From CAZOOR01 sp964581505 (GTDB lineage: Bacteria > Bacteroidota > Ignavibacteria > Kapaibacteriales > UBA2268), in contig CAZOOR010000004.1 in NCBI GenBank assembly GCA_964581505.1, forward strand, positions 1-64,000: 64,000 bases of DNA. The letters are read 5' to 3'. The notes below the pieces were generated by a model. That model did no database searches. It had not been told where the DNA came from and worked only from the letters and a program-made list of their open reading frames with translations. Of the stretch, positions 17,310 to 25,315 are shown piece after piece. How positions within the stretch are numbered: the stretch's first letter is position 1; each line of letters opens with the position of its first letter. Position numbers and translations under genes: made by a program.

Positions 17310-18092
17310 TTATCTGAGTTTAAATGATATCGGGATACTAACCCAGCAGGTAATAGCCCTGCCGTTTTGAATAGCGGGAGTAAAGACTTGCTTCATTACT
17401 GCGGCTTTTGCCGCTTTATCCAGCATTTTGGAATCTGAGTACTGAACAACGGATTTCTTGGGCTTACCGTCTTTTCCAACCAATACTCTAACTATTACCT
17501 GCCCCTCTACCCCTGCTCTACGTGCCATTTCGGGATAAATAATACTTTTCTGCAAAGTCGCCAAATCAACAACAGGCTCCTTCTCTACAGGTATAAAATC
17601 ATCAATACCCGGTTCATCTTCAATTTTATCAACTTCGAGTTTCTTTTCACCGAAATCAATTTCTTCTACTTGGTCGAAATCAACAATTTGCCCCTTCTCT
17701 TTAGATAGAGATTTTGTTAAATCATCAACATCGGCAAACTCCTTTAATTCCTCCTTGATATCAGCATCAGGTACAGGTACAGGTGTTCCTGCTTTTGCCG
17801 CTGTCGCAACATCGATTACTGCTTCAGCAGGCGGAGGAGGAGGGGCATCCTCAATCTCATCACTCTGCTGTGATGGAGCAGTCAAAGCTATTTTACTAAT
17901 AGGTGCTGTGGGAGCATCAGTCAAATCAACTTCCGTTGCTTTCCCGTAAACCCAATACAATAGAAAGAGTAATAATAGCAAAGCAATTGTAATGAGAAAT
18001 GCTTTATAGGTATTCTTACGAATAAACTCTTTCAACTCTACTGCACCGTAGCTAGCCCTCTGCGGTATAGCCATTATTCCTTCGCTTGTCAT
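17310..18092 (-). CDS. tonB: TonB family energy transducer
   Basis: The 260-residue protein has a cytoplasmic N-terminus and one membrane helix (about residues 33-50, FLITIALLLLLFLLYWVYG). A Pro/Glu/Asp-rich periplasmic spacer (DAPPPPPAEA and acidic stretches) follows. The C-terminal domain of about 80 residues is typical: IYPEMARRAGVEGQVIVRVLVG, then DKAAKAAVMKQVFTPAIQNGR, then VSIPISFKL. It transmits proton-motive force from ExbB/ExbD to outer-membrane receptors such as the one at 1-1692. Its start overlaps the end of exbD by 4 bases. Confidence 0.9.
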   Translation of the reverse strand: MTSEGIMAIPQRASYGAVELKEFIRKNTYKAFLITIALLLLLFLLYWVYGKATEVDLTDAPTAPISKIALTAPSQQSDEIEDAPPPPPAEAVIDVATAAKAGTPVPVPDADIKEELKEFADVDDLTKSLSKEKGQIVDFDQVEEIDFGEKKLEVDKIEDEPGIDDFIPVEKEPVVDLATLQKSIIYPEMARRAGVEGQVIVRVLVGKDGKPKKSVVQYSDSKMLDKAAKAAVMKQVFTPAIQNGRAITCWVSIPISFKLR

Positions 18093-18682
18093 TTTTTTAA
18101 CTCCTCAATTTTCTTTAAATCATCTTCTCTCATCGGAGCAATTGTAAATTTACGCTTTCTCTTGACAGGTTCTCCTGTTTCAGGGTCTTTATCCTTTGTT
18201 ATTGCCTCTGTAATAGGAACTTCTGCCAAATTCAATTCATCTAAAACTTTAATAACTTTATCGTATTTAGCACTTTCCTCTATTTTAAATACGGTTATTA
18301 ATCTGTTTTTTACATTTGGTTTTAAATTTAATTCAATTGCTTTTGATTTTAATTTGTCAAAAGCTATTTTTTTAATAGGATTATCAGCAGAAGCAATACC
18401 GGTGTAATAAAACAAAGTCCCGTCTTCCATTAAATTTATTGTAAATAACTCCGATGCTTTCACTTCAACGTCCTGAAGCCATTCAGGAGGCAATTTCATT
18501 TCCATTATTTGCGGTTTCAACATAGTTGTAGTGAACATAAAAAATGTCAATAACAAAAATGTAATATCAACCAAAGGCGTCATATCAAGACTAAATCCTA
18601 TTCTTGCCTTCTTTTTTCTTCTGCTTTGCCTACCCCTTTTTTGTCTTACCGGAGGGGTTAAGCCTCCACCACCGCCTGCCAT
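18089..18682 (-). CDS. exbD: ExbD-family proton-channel subunit (second copy)
   Basis: The 197-residue protein has a basic Gly-rich N-terminus (GGGGGLTPPVRQKRGRQSRRKKK) and one membrane helix. The helix contains the hallmark DMTPLVDITFLLLTFFMF, with the conserved Asp for proton transfer. A periplasmic domain rich in Lys/Glu follows. It is paired with a second exbD upstream; two tandem ExbD proteins are usual for this locus in Bacteroidota. A 97-base gap separates the two copies. Confidence 0.9.
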   Translation of the reverse strand: MAGGGGGLTPPVRQKRGRQSRRKKKARIGFSLDMTPLVDITFLLLTFFMFTTTMLKPQIMEMKLPPEWLQDVEVKASELFTINLMEDGTLFYYTGIASADNPIKKIAFDKLKSKAIELNLKPNVKNRLITVFKIEESAKYDKVIKVLDELNLAEVPITEAITKDKDPETGEPVKRKRKFTIAPMREDDLKKIEELKK

Positions 18683-18779
18683 AATATATTACTCCTAATA
18701 ATTGTTTCTTTCATTTAATTATAAGACACATAAGTAACCAAAAAAGTTACACTTTTTTTAAAGATTTCTTAAAATATCT

Positions 18780-19319
18780 TTATTCCTTCTTCTTATCAAC
18801 TTCTTCGCCTTTCCTCTTTTCGGTTACAAAGTTAAATGTAAAAGCCTTATTTTTCCTCAATGTATTCATTACATCTTCAATATATTTGAAGCGAACACGC
18901 TTATCCGCATCAAGAGCAAATGTCGTTCCATTATTGACAGCAATTGTGAATTTCACGAATCTACCCAAAAGTGTAGTATCAACCTTAATTAAGTTTTTGC
19001 TCTTAATATCCTCAGGAATTTCGGGCATAAATGACAGTACCTTCTGCCAATCCCTTGTATTTGTTAAACCGAAATAGTATGATGTATCTTTGGTATTTTT
19101 ATCATCAATAGCAATATTAATGATAGCAATATCCTTTTCTGGCAATTTGGTCGTATCGGGTGCAGCAAGAGGACGAGTAATCGTAAACTCCTGCTCCGAC
19201 TCGGCTTCGGACTTAAATTTAGCCGTAAACATCAAGAAAGTCAAAAGAAGAAAGGTGATATCGACCAAAGGTGTCATATCGATAACAAAATTCATTCTTT
19301 TCTTCTTTATTCTAGCCAC
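18780..19319 (-). CDS. exbD: ExbD-family proton-channel subunit (first copy)
   Basis: The 179-residue protein has a short basic start (MARIKKKRMNF), then the membrane helix FVIDMTPLVDITFLLLTFLMF with the conserved Asp, and a periplasmic domain of about 140 residues. The helix is nearly identical to that of the other ExbD, while the periplasmic parts differ strongly. This suggests that the two form a mixed channel with ExbB. The gene lies 13 bases after exbB. Confidence 0.9.
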   Translation of the reverse strand: MARIKKKRMNFVIDMTPLVDITFLLLTFLMFTAKFKSEAESEQEFTITRPLAAPDTTKLPEKDIAIINIAIDDKNTKDTSYYFGLTNTRDWQKVLSFMPEIPEDIKSKNLIKVDTTLLGRFVKFTIAVNNGTTFALDADKRVRFKYIEDVMNTLRKNKAFTFNFVTEKRKGEEVDKKKE

Positions 19320-19332
19320 TTAAGACTCCTGA

Positions 19333-20112
19333 TTATTTTTTAATTTTGGCTGTAAACAGTTCGGTTACGTTCAGAATAGCTTCATCAATCATATATACAT
19401 AACTATCAACTTTTGTAACAAAGAAGTTATATGCAATAATTGAAATAATAGCACCAAACAAGCCGCCGGCTGTATTATAAAGAGCTTCGGAAATACCGAC
19501 AGCAAGCTGTGTGGCATCAACCGTTCCGGTATCACCAAAAGCGGCAAATGCACGAATCATACCGATTGTTGTACCTAAGAGTCCGAACAAAGTGGAGATA
19601 GAAGCAACAGTTGAAAGAACAACCAGATTCTTCTCCAAGAGCGGTGTTTCGAGATTAGTAGCTTCATCAACTGCTCTCTGTACCTCTTCCATTTTTTTCT
19701 CTGTCGAGAACTCAGGGTCGTTTTCTATTGAACGGAATCGCTCAATAGCGGCTCGCATAATGTTAGCCATACTCCCCCGTTGGGATTCGCACAAGGCGAG
19801 CGCATCATCATACTCTCCCTTCACCAAATGGTCAATTAAATTCTTGACATAAGTGGAAATATCGCCTTTACCTTTGGCTTTATTAATAGAGAAATATCTT
19901 TCGAATGAGAATGTAAGTGATATAATGATTAGACCAATCAAAATAGCAACAATAGGACCACCGGTATAAATCATACCAATAATATTACCGGCTTTGGGCT
20001 TTTTCTTCGCCGCATCTTCAAAGTTATCGGGATTACCGAAATAGAATGAATAAACAGCAAACGCAATGATGAATGCCAATACTATAACGATGACATTAAA
20101 TAAGTTTTTCAT
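19333..20112 (-). CDS. exbB: ExbB/MotA/TolQ proton-channel protein
   Basis: The 259-residue protein has three or four membrane helices. The conserved C-terminal part is clear: LVVLSTVASISTLFGLLGTTIGMIRAF, then LAVGISEALYNTAGGLFGAIISIIAYNFF, matching the ExbB/TolQ pattern (TLLGTVxGM and the TAxGL helix). An extra N-terminal helix precedes it. It is the stator of the TonB machine and lies 31 bases after the STAS gene. Confidence 0.92.
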   Translation of the reverse strand: MKNLFNVIVIVLAFIIAFAVYSFYFGNPDNFEDAAKKKPKAGNIIGMIYTGGPIVAILIGLIIISLTFSFERYFSINKAKGKGDISTYVKNLIDHLVKGEYDDALALCESQRGSMANIMRAAIERFRSIENDPEFSTEKKMEEVQRAVDEATNLETPLLEKNLVVLSTVASISTLFGLLGTTIGMIRAFAAFGDTGTVDATQLAVGISEALYNTAGGLFGAIISIIAYNFFVTKVDSYVYMIDEAILNVTELFTAKIKK

Positions 20113-20143
20113 TAAAACCTCTAAATTAGTTTAATAAATTTTA

Positions 20144-20485
20144 TTACTGTAATGATTTTATTGCTTCTTCAATAGTTTCGAATATCGGAAACACCAATGT
20201 CAATTTTGTTATGACAAAAATGTTTTCTATGGATTTTGCAACATTAGCAAGGATTATCTTTGCATCTCGCTTAGCAAATGATGCGTGTGCGGAAATCAAG
20301 ACTCCGAGAGCCGTTGAATTCAAATATGTAACCTTCTCCAAGTCTATTATGGCTGCATTGATACCTTGCTCCGACAGTTCTTTTAGACTGCTTCGCAATT
20401 CGTCCGTTTCATCGCCGCCAATAAATTGTCCTTTGAGATGAACAATTGTACCGCCGATTTGTTTTTCGATTATAACTTGTGCCAT
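20144..20485 (-). CDS. STAS-domain anti-anti-sigma-like protein
   Basis: The 113-residue single-domain protein (from the ATG at 20485, 8 bases after GAGG) matches SpoIIAA/RsbV-type antagonists. It has IVHLKGQFIGGDETDELRSSLKEL, then AAIIDLEKVTYLNSTALGVLISAH with the conserved phosphorylatable Ser in the LNSTALG loop, and a terminal helix. Such proteins bind anti-sigma kinases in partner switching. No kinase (RsbW/SpoIIAB type) gene lies in the window. It is directly upstream of exbB, so it may be co-transcribed with the TonB machinery. Confidence 0.8.
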   Translation of the reverse strand: MAQVIIEKQIGGTIVHLKGQFIGGDETDELRSSLKELSEQGINAAIIDLEKVTYLNSTALGVLISAHASFAKRDAKIILANVAKSIENIFVITKLTLVFPIFETIEEAIKSLQ

Positions 20486-20605
20486 AAACAACCTCAATAA
20501 TTAAAAAATTCTAAAATGCTGTTCAAAGAATGTAAAATAATAAAATTAATCATAACTTTAAAATTATGATTTGCAAAAGAGCCAAATAATATAGTAACCC
20601 CTTAT

Positions 20606-21481
20606 TTATCTGACAATATTCCCGAAAACATATCTGGATATATTGTTAGCATCTTCTTTAATTTCAATAGAAAAAATCTCACTTGAAAAAATCTCACTAA
20701 TCTTTTCAGCCTGCCCCCAAGCAAATTCCAGATAGAATTTCCCCTGCCCTTGGAGCATAGTCGGAAATATTTCAGCATAGCGTCTATAGAACGATAAGCC
20801 ATCGCCATTATCAGTCAATGCAAGTGCCGGCTCCCAATCTTTTACTTCCGGTTCGAGGATTTGATAGTCTTCCTCTGCAATATATGGCGGATTGGAAACA
20901 ATAATATCAAATTTGCCGTCAATCAATTCATTAGACACATTGATAGTATTAAAAGTTACATTTTTAATGTTATTATGCAACATATTTTTTTTTGCTAATG
21001 CAAGAGCGGCATTCGAAAAATCAATTGCAAGTACATCGGCATCAGGAAACGCCTTTGCAAGACTCAATCCTATACAGCCGCTCCCGGTACCAATATCCAG
21101 AATTTTCAAGCCTTTTCTATTCTTATTTTCATCAATAATCGCCGCAGTTAATAATTCCGTTTCGGGACGCGGCACAATAGATGCAGAATTTACATATATA
21201 TCAATATTGACAAAGGGTACACTGCCGAGAATCATTTGCACAGGCTCGTGATTAATTACTCGTTTAATCAACAGTTTAAATTGAACTAGTTCATCTTTTG
21301 TTAGCGGTTTATCGAAATCCCTATACAAATCCAAACGAGTGCAATTCAACAAATGCGCCAAAAGAAGTTCCGTCTTCAAGCGATATGATTCAATACCGTG
21401 CTTGCCGAAATAGTTTGAAGTCCACTCAATCAATTGAATGATTTTCCAAATCTTATCATCTTTTGCATAAGTTACAGGCAA
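20606..21481 (-). CDS. prmC: Release factor glutamine methyltransferase
   Basis: The 291-residue protein is an SAM-dependent N5-glutamine methyltransferase that modifies the GGQ motif of peptide-chain release factors RF1 and RF2. It has an N-terminal helical domain, VPRPETELL (residues 103-111), the SAM loop LDIGTGSGCIGLSLA (128-142) and the catalytic NPPY (197-200). The reading frame has no ATG before this domain: TTG at 21481 is the best start, 22 bases after the pyrB stop. Some relatives also have weak starts. Confidence 0.9.
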   Translation of the reverse strand: MPVTYAKDDKIWKIIQLIEWTSNYFGKHGIESYRLKTELLLAHLLNCTRLDLYRDFDKPLTKDELVQFKLLIKRVINHEPVQMILGSVPFVNIDIYVNSASIVPRPETELLTAAIIDENKNRKGLKILDIGTGSGCIGLSLAKAFPDADVLAIDFSNAALALAKKNMLHNNIKNVTFNTINVSNELIDGKFDIIVSNPPYIAEEDYQILEPEVKDWEPALALTDNGDGLSFYRRYAEIFPTMLQGQGKFYLEFAWGQAEKISEIFSSEIFSIEIKEDANNISRYVFGNIVR

Positions 21482-21502
21482 TATAATTCCAATGTCATAT
21501 TA

Positions 21503-22432
21503 CTAAACTGCAACAAACTTCGAGAGCAAGGAAAGTAAAGCCATTCTGATAAACAGCCCATGAGTAACCTGCGTCTCAATCAACACATTCGGGAAGGAAC
21601 TAATCGTGTAGTCAAGTTCCACACCGTAATTAACAGGTCCCGGATGCAGAAGTACCAGCTCCGGTTTACTGCTGAATCGTTTTAAATCCACACCAAAATA
21701 TTTGGAATATTCTCGAATAGTCGGCAGTAATCCAGATTCCATTCTCTCTCTCTGCAATCTCAACATAAGCAAAACATCAGACCATTCGATAGCTTCTTCA
21801 ATACTATCAAATCTTTCAACGTCCCATTTCTCATATCCGGCAGGTAGCAAAGTACCTGGGGCAAAAATTCCTACTTTTGCTCCGAGTGTTTTCAGCATAA
21901 CCATATTGGAACGTGCAACTCTACTATGCAAAATATCACCAACAATACATACTTTTAATCCGTCTATTTTTCCGAAATAACGCATCAATGTAAAAGTATC
22001 AAGTAATGCCTGAGTAGGATGTTCATGCTTTCCGTCCCCTGCATTCAGCACAATGCCATTTGTATTATTCTGAATAAAACGCGGCACACCCGAACACATG
22101 TGTCTAATGATATACATGTGTACTGTCATCGCTTCAATTGTCCTGATAGTATCAATTAAAGATTCACCTTTTTTCAAACTGCTCTGTGCAGTAGCAAAAG
22201 AAAAGACATCGGCAGATAATCTTTTTGCCGCAAGCTCAAATGAAAGTCTTGTACGAGTAGAGTTTTCAAAGAATGCTAACGCAACAGTTATGCCTTTCAG
22301 GTCATCAAATTTTACATCTCGCTTGTAATTATCAAGAAAGAACTTAGTTTTCTCGAAAATCAATTGTATATCTTCGTATGATAAATCCCCAGCTGAAAGC
22401 AGATAAGGATTTGATAATTTTTCATTTGCCAT
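21503..22432 (-). CDS. pyrB: Aspartate carbamoyltransferase catalytic subunit
   Basis: The 309-residue enzyme makes N-carbamoyl-L-aspartate, the committed step of pyrimidine synthesis. The carbamoyl-phosphate loop FFENSTRTRLSFELA is at residues 54-68, HEHPTQALLDTFT lies in the middle, and HPGPVNYGVELD near the end. No regulatory subunit pyrI and no pyrR or pyrC is adjacent; prmC follows. A terminator separates it from the upstream HU gene. Confidence 0.95.
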   Translation of the reverse strand: MANEKLSNPYLLSAGDLSYEDIQLIFEKTKFFLDNYKRDVKFDDLKGITVALAFFENSTRTRLSFELAAKRLSADVFSFATAQSSLKKGESLIDTIRTIEAMTVHMYIIRHMCSGVPRFIQNNTNGIVLNAGDGKHEHPTQALLDTFTLMRYFGKIDGLKVCIVGDILHSRVARSNMVMLKTLGAKVGIFAPGTLLPAGYEKWDVERFDSIEEAIEWSDVLLMLRLQRERMESGLLPTIREYSKYFGVDLKRFSSKPELVLLHPGPVNYGVELDYTISSFPNVLIETQVTHGLFIRMALLSLLSKFVAV

Positions 22433-22471
22433 AAGTTTATCAAAAATTAATTATAAATATTTAGCAAATTT

Positions 22472-22500
22472 AATAAAAAAGCCGTTCAAAAAGAACGGCT
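22472..22500 (-). terminator. Terminator of the HU gene
   Basis: Arms AGCCGTTC (22480-22487) and GAACGGCT (22493-22500), followed on the minus strand by a T run, lie 25 bases after the HU gene. Confidence 0.8.
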
Positions 22501-22524
22501 ATTATTCAAAAACCTATTAAAAGG

Positions 22525-22821
22525 TTATTTTTTCTTTCTTTTACCAGCTACCGTTTCGCGTAAACCTTTTCCGGGTTTGAACTTCGGAACCTTCTTTGCT
22601 CCAATTTTGATAACTTCACCTGTTCTCGGGTTCTTGCCCTTACGTGCTTTTCTCTTCAAAACAGAGAATGTACCAAAGCCGATTAACGTAACGCTGCCAC
22701 CTTTTTTCAACTCTTTTGTAATTGCCGCAAGAGTAGCTTTCAATGCTTTTTCAGCATCTACTTTTGTCAAATCGACATCTTTGGCGATGGCGTCAACCAA
22801 ATTTTGTTTGTTTAATCCCAT
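22525..22821 (-). CDS. hup: HU-family DNA-binding protein
   Basis: The protein has 98 residues from the ATG at 22821, which has GGGAG 8 bases upstream; the open frame reaches further upstream, but that part is not HU-like. The fold is complete: MGLNKQNLVDAIAKDVDLTKVDAEKAL, then VTLIGFGTFSVLKRKARKGKNPRTGEVIKI with the DNA-intercalating Arg-Asn-Pro tip, then KKVPKFKPGKGL. It is a nucleoid protein and an abundant architectural factor, and it sits alone between a terminator and a 7-bp inverted repeat (22852-22868). Confidence 0.93.
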   Translation of the reverse strand: MGLNKQNLVDAIAKDVDLTKVDAEKALKATLAAITKELKKGGSVTLIGFGTFSVLKRKARKGKNPRTGEVIKIGAKKVPKFKPGKGLRETVAGKRKKK

Positions 22822-22897
22822 AAAAAACTCCCTCATATAATAATGGATAATGCATGAACTATTCATGCGTTTACTAAAAAAAAATTTAATATAACTT

Positions 22898-23401
22898 CTA
22901 TTTATTAAAGAACATATAAATCCAAGGCAAAAGCGCCGCTCCCGAATACACAATTTGCAATGTAACTAAAGTCAATATACCTGCAATAAAATCTCTTTTC
23001 AAGAACTCACACTTTGGCTCTTTGCATTGTTGGTTAAACAATTTGAAATTGCCTATTATTGGCAAATACAAATAATAAATGGTTAGACAAACAATCGCCC
23101 AAAACAATGTGAACAATACAAAAGGCGACAAGGAAGCAATCCATAATCCAAGCGCTCGCCTAAACACAAATTTATCGTTTTTATCTTTATCTACATTTGC
23201 ATTATACGCAAATGCGTAATACGTTATAAAAAGAACTATCAAAAAAAGCAATATTACCGTCTTCCATTCATCGGGCAACAAGAGTGCCGCACCTATTGCG
23301 ATTATAGAGGCTATATGCTCTTGAAACCGTGGAATAAAGCCAATCCACAAAAAACTCAACATTGCTATTTTTAATTTATAAAAAAATTTATTCATTAGCA
23401 A
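22898..23401 (-). CDS. Integral membrane protein, possibly a degenerate PgpA relative
   Basis: The 167-residue protein has four to five membrane helices and overlaps pgsA by 14 bases. Its length, helix spacing and some words recall phosphatidylglycerophosphatase A. These are GLWIAS (residues 85-90), where PgpA has 'VGxWIAL', and FLKRDFIAGIL (133-143), where PgpA has 'GIMLDDxLAGI'. The N-terminal APGTxGS loop and one of the two Asp of the LDD motif are not seen (LKRD keeps only one). If it is a PgpA relative it has lost much of the usual active site. I do not claim activity; the relation is inferred from pattern and position next to pgsA. Confidence 0.5.
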   Translation of the reverse strand: MLMNKFFYKLKIAMLSFLWIGFIPRFQEHIASIIAIGAALLLPDEWKTVILLFLIVLFITYYAFAYNANVDKDKNDKFVFRRALGLWIASLSPFVLFTLFWAIVCLTIYYLYLPIIGNFKLFNQQCKEPKCEFLKRDFIAGILTLVTLQIVYSGAALLPWIYMFFNK

Positions 23402-24008
23402 GTTTTTTTTTCGTAAAATCGCTCCAAATCTTGCTTAAGAGGGATTTATTCTTAAAAATGTAGTCAATTAGCGTCCAAACGGTCAGTAAAGTTAGTAAAA
23501 GCATCAAATAATACATTGATGACGAATAAATTATTTTATCGACAGTTGCTGGTAATATTTCAAAAACACCAGTATATTTAATAAAAATCAACACAAGAAC
23601 AAATGCTATGAATACCATTTGCAGAGATGTTTTGAACTTTGCCGGATATGAAGTTTCCAATATGCTTTTCTTCGATATTGCGGCAATACGAAACAGTGTA
23701 GTTACAATATCCCTAAGAACAATGACAGCCACCATCCAGAGAGGTATAATATTAAATATATAAAAAACAATAAATGCCGATGTAGTTAATATCTTATCTG
23801 CCAACGGGTCAAAGAACTGCCCCCACTTTGTAATCATTCCAAACTTACGCGCATACCAACCGTCAATATAATCGCTAATTGCGGCGAGCAAATATACAAA
23901 ACAACCCAGAATAATATATCCTGCATCTTCGGTCAGCATTAGAGCAATAAAAAACGGAGCTATAACAACCCGCGTCATACTGATAATATTAGGTAAATTA
24001 AAAAACAT
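23388..24008 (-). CDS. pgsA: CDP-diacylglycerol-glycerol-3-phosphate 3-phosphatidyltransferase-like
   Basis: The 206-residue membrane enzyme has the CDP-alcohol phosphotransferase signature D-x2-D-G-x2-A-R-x8-G-x3-D-x3-D at residues 46-71 (D46, D49, D67, D71). About six membrane helices follow. The role is phosphatidylglycerophosphate synthesis (substrate by family and neighbourhood; another alcohol cannot be excluded). It starts directly after the tpiA stop codon and overlaps the next gene by 14 bases. Confidence 0.85.
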   Translation of the reverse strand: MFFNLPNIISMTRVVIAPFFIALMLTEDAGYIILGCFVYLLAAISDYIDGWYARKFGMITKWGQFFDPLADKILTTSAFIVFYIFNIIPLWMVAVIVLRDIVTTLFRIAAISKKSILETSYPAKFKTSLQMVFIAFVLVLIFIKYTGVFEILPATVDKIIYSSSMYYLMLLLTLLTVWTLIDYIFKNKSLLSKIWSDFTKKKLANE

Positions 24009-24773
24009 TTATACCTTTGCAAGTGCGTTATTATAAATTGCAATAAAACTGTCCGCTTTAAGTGAAGCACCCCCTATTAAAGCTCCGTTTACATTTTTCA
24101 ATGAAAACAGTTCGCTTGAATTATTTTCATTTACACTGCCACCGTATTGAATAAGTATCTCGTTAGCAACATCACCGAATAGAGCAACAAGCATCTCGCG
24201 TATTTTATTATGCGCCTCGTCCACTTGTTCGATAGAAGCGGCAACACCGGTTCCTATTGCCCAAACAGGTTCGTAGGCAATGACGATATTCTTACTTTGT
24301 TCCATATTAATACCTGCTAATCCTTTTTCCAATTGTTCTGCAAGAATATCAAATGTTCTTCCACTTTCCCTCTGTTCGAGTGTTTCGCCAATGCATAAAA
24401 TGGCAGTAAGTGAATTTGACAATACTGATTGAAGTTTTTTATTAATTATTTCATTTGTTTCGCCAAACATTGCTCGGCGTTCCGAATGCCCGATAATAAC
24501 ATATTCGCAATCAACCGCCTTGAGCATATTAAGCGATATTTCCCCCGTATATGCCCCATTTTCTTCCCAATGACAATTCTGCGCCCCCAGTAGGATAGTG
24601 CTTTCTGCAATTATATTTGAAACCGCAGAAAGATTAATAAAAGGCGGGCAAACCAATAATTTGACCTTATTATTAGTATTTTTATATTTTTCTATTATCG
24701 CATTCGTAAGATTTTCAGCATCGGAAATAGTAGTATTCATTTTCCAATTGCCGGCTATCAGAAATTTATTCAT
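24009..24773 (-). CDS. tpiA: Triosephosphate isomerase
   Basis: The 254-residue enzyme interconverts glyceraldehyde 3-phosphate and dihydroxyacetone phosphate. All catalytic residues are seen: K11 in AGNWKMN, H96 in VIIGHSERR and E168 in VIAYEPVWAIGTG, plus the phosphate loop YGGSV and GALIGGASL near the end. It sits in an LPS/phospholipid operon, overlapping lptC by 4 bases. Confidence 0.97.
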   Translation of the reverse strand: MNKFLIAGNWKMNTTISDAENLTNAIIEKYKNTNNKVKLLVCPPFINLSAVSNIIAESTILLGAQNCHWEENGAYTGEISLNMLKAVDCEYVIIGHSERRAMFGETNEIINKKLQSVLSNSLTAILCIGETLEQRESGRTFDILAEQLEKGLAGINMEQSKNIVIAYEPVWAIGTGVAASIEQVDEAHNKIREMLVALFGDVANEILIQYGGSVNENNSSELFSLKNVNGALIGGASLKADSFIAIYNNALAKV

Positions 24774-25315
24774 CGCTTTTCTCCACTCACTTTAAATATT
24801 TTATAATTATTCAAATTTTCATCAGATTCAAATCCCCAACCTTTTAATGTTTCTGAGGCTGATGTGATTTCCACATATTCCGATGAGTATATTTTACGTG
24901 TTTTGTTATTCCAATGCAAAACCGAAGTTTCAAGTTTTGTTCCGCTACTATCTGCAATCACAATAACATTACCCTTAGCAACCATATTTTTTGTATTGTC
25001 ATCAATTACTGCACTATCAGCTGTCAATTTACTGGTACGTTCACCTGTTTCAGTTGAAAAAAATTGCACTTCAATACCACCATCAAGCAATGTTTCATTT
25101 CTTTTTTGATATACTCTCGTTCTACCAGCCACTAATATAGCTTTTGTTGTTGATGAATCCACAAATCTAACCGTAACATTCCAACCTGTTTGGTCGGGCG
25201 TAAGTCCTTCAACAATTGTATCTTTATAGATATGCTTGTTTCCACCAGGTTTATCACAGGATTGTATTAATACTGTAATAAGCAAGATAATAAATATATA
25301 ATTATAAATTTTCAT
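24770..25315 (-). CDS. lptC: LptC-like LPS export lipoprotein
   Basis: The 181-residue protein has a lipoprotein signal (IILLITVLIQSC). The OstA-like beta-jellyroll features follow: ILVAGRTRVYQKRNETLLDGGIEVQFF, LTADSAVIDDNTKNMVAKGNVIVIADSS and LETSVLHWNNKTRKIYSSEYVEI. LptC forms the periplasmic bridge that carries LPS from the LptB2FG transporter to LptA. The start is the ATG at 25315; a TTG three codons upstream is also open. It overlaps kdsA, which makes the Kdo-8-phosphate needed for LPS. Confidence 0.85.
   Translation of the reverse strand: MKIYNYIFIILLITVLIQSCDKPGGNKHIYKDTIVEGLTPDQTGWNVTVRFVDSSTTKAILVAGRTRVYQKRNETLLDGGIEVQFFSTETGERTSKLTADSAVIDDNTKNMVAKGNVIVIADSSGTKLETSVLHWNNKTRKIYSSEYVEITSASETLKGWGFESDENLNNYKIFKVSGEKR

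Noticed and set aside
22852..22868. 7-bp inverted repeat upstream of HU as a terminator
   Set aside because: It has no T tract on either strand; it could be an operator, but there is no further support.
22822..22953. Longer N-terminus for the HU protein
   Set aside because: The extra 44 codons have no HU similarity; ATG at 22821 has a good ribosome site and gives the standard length.
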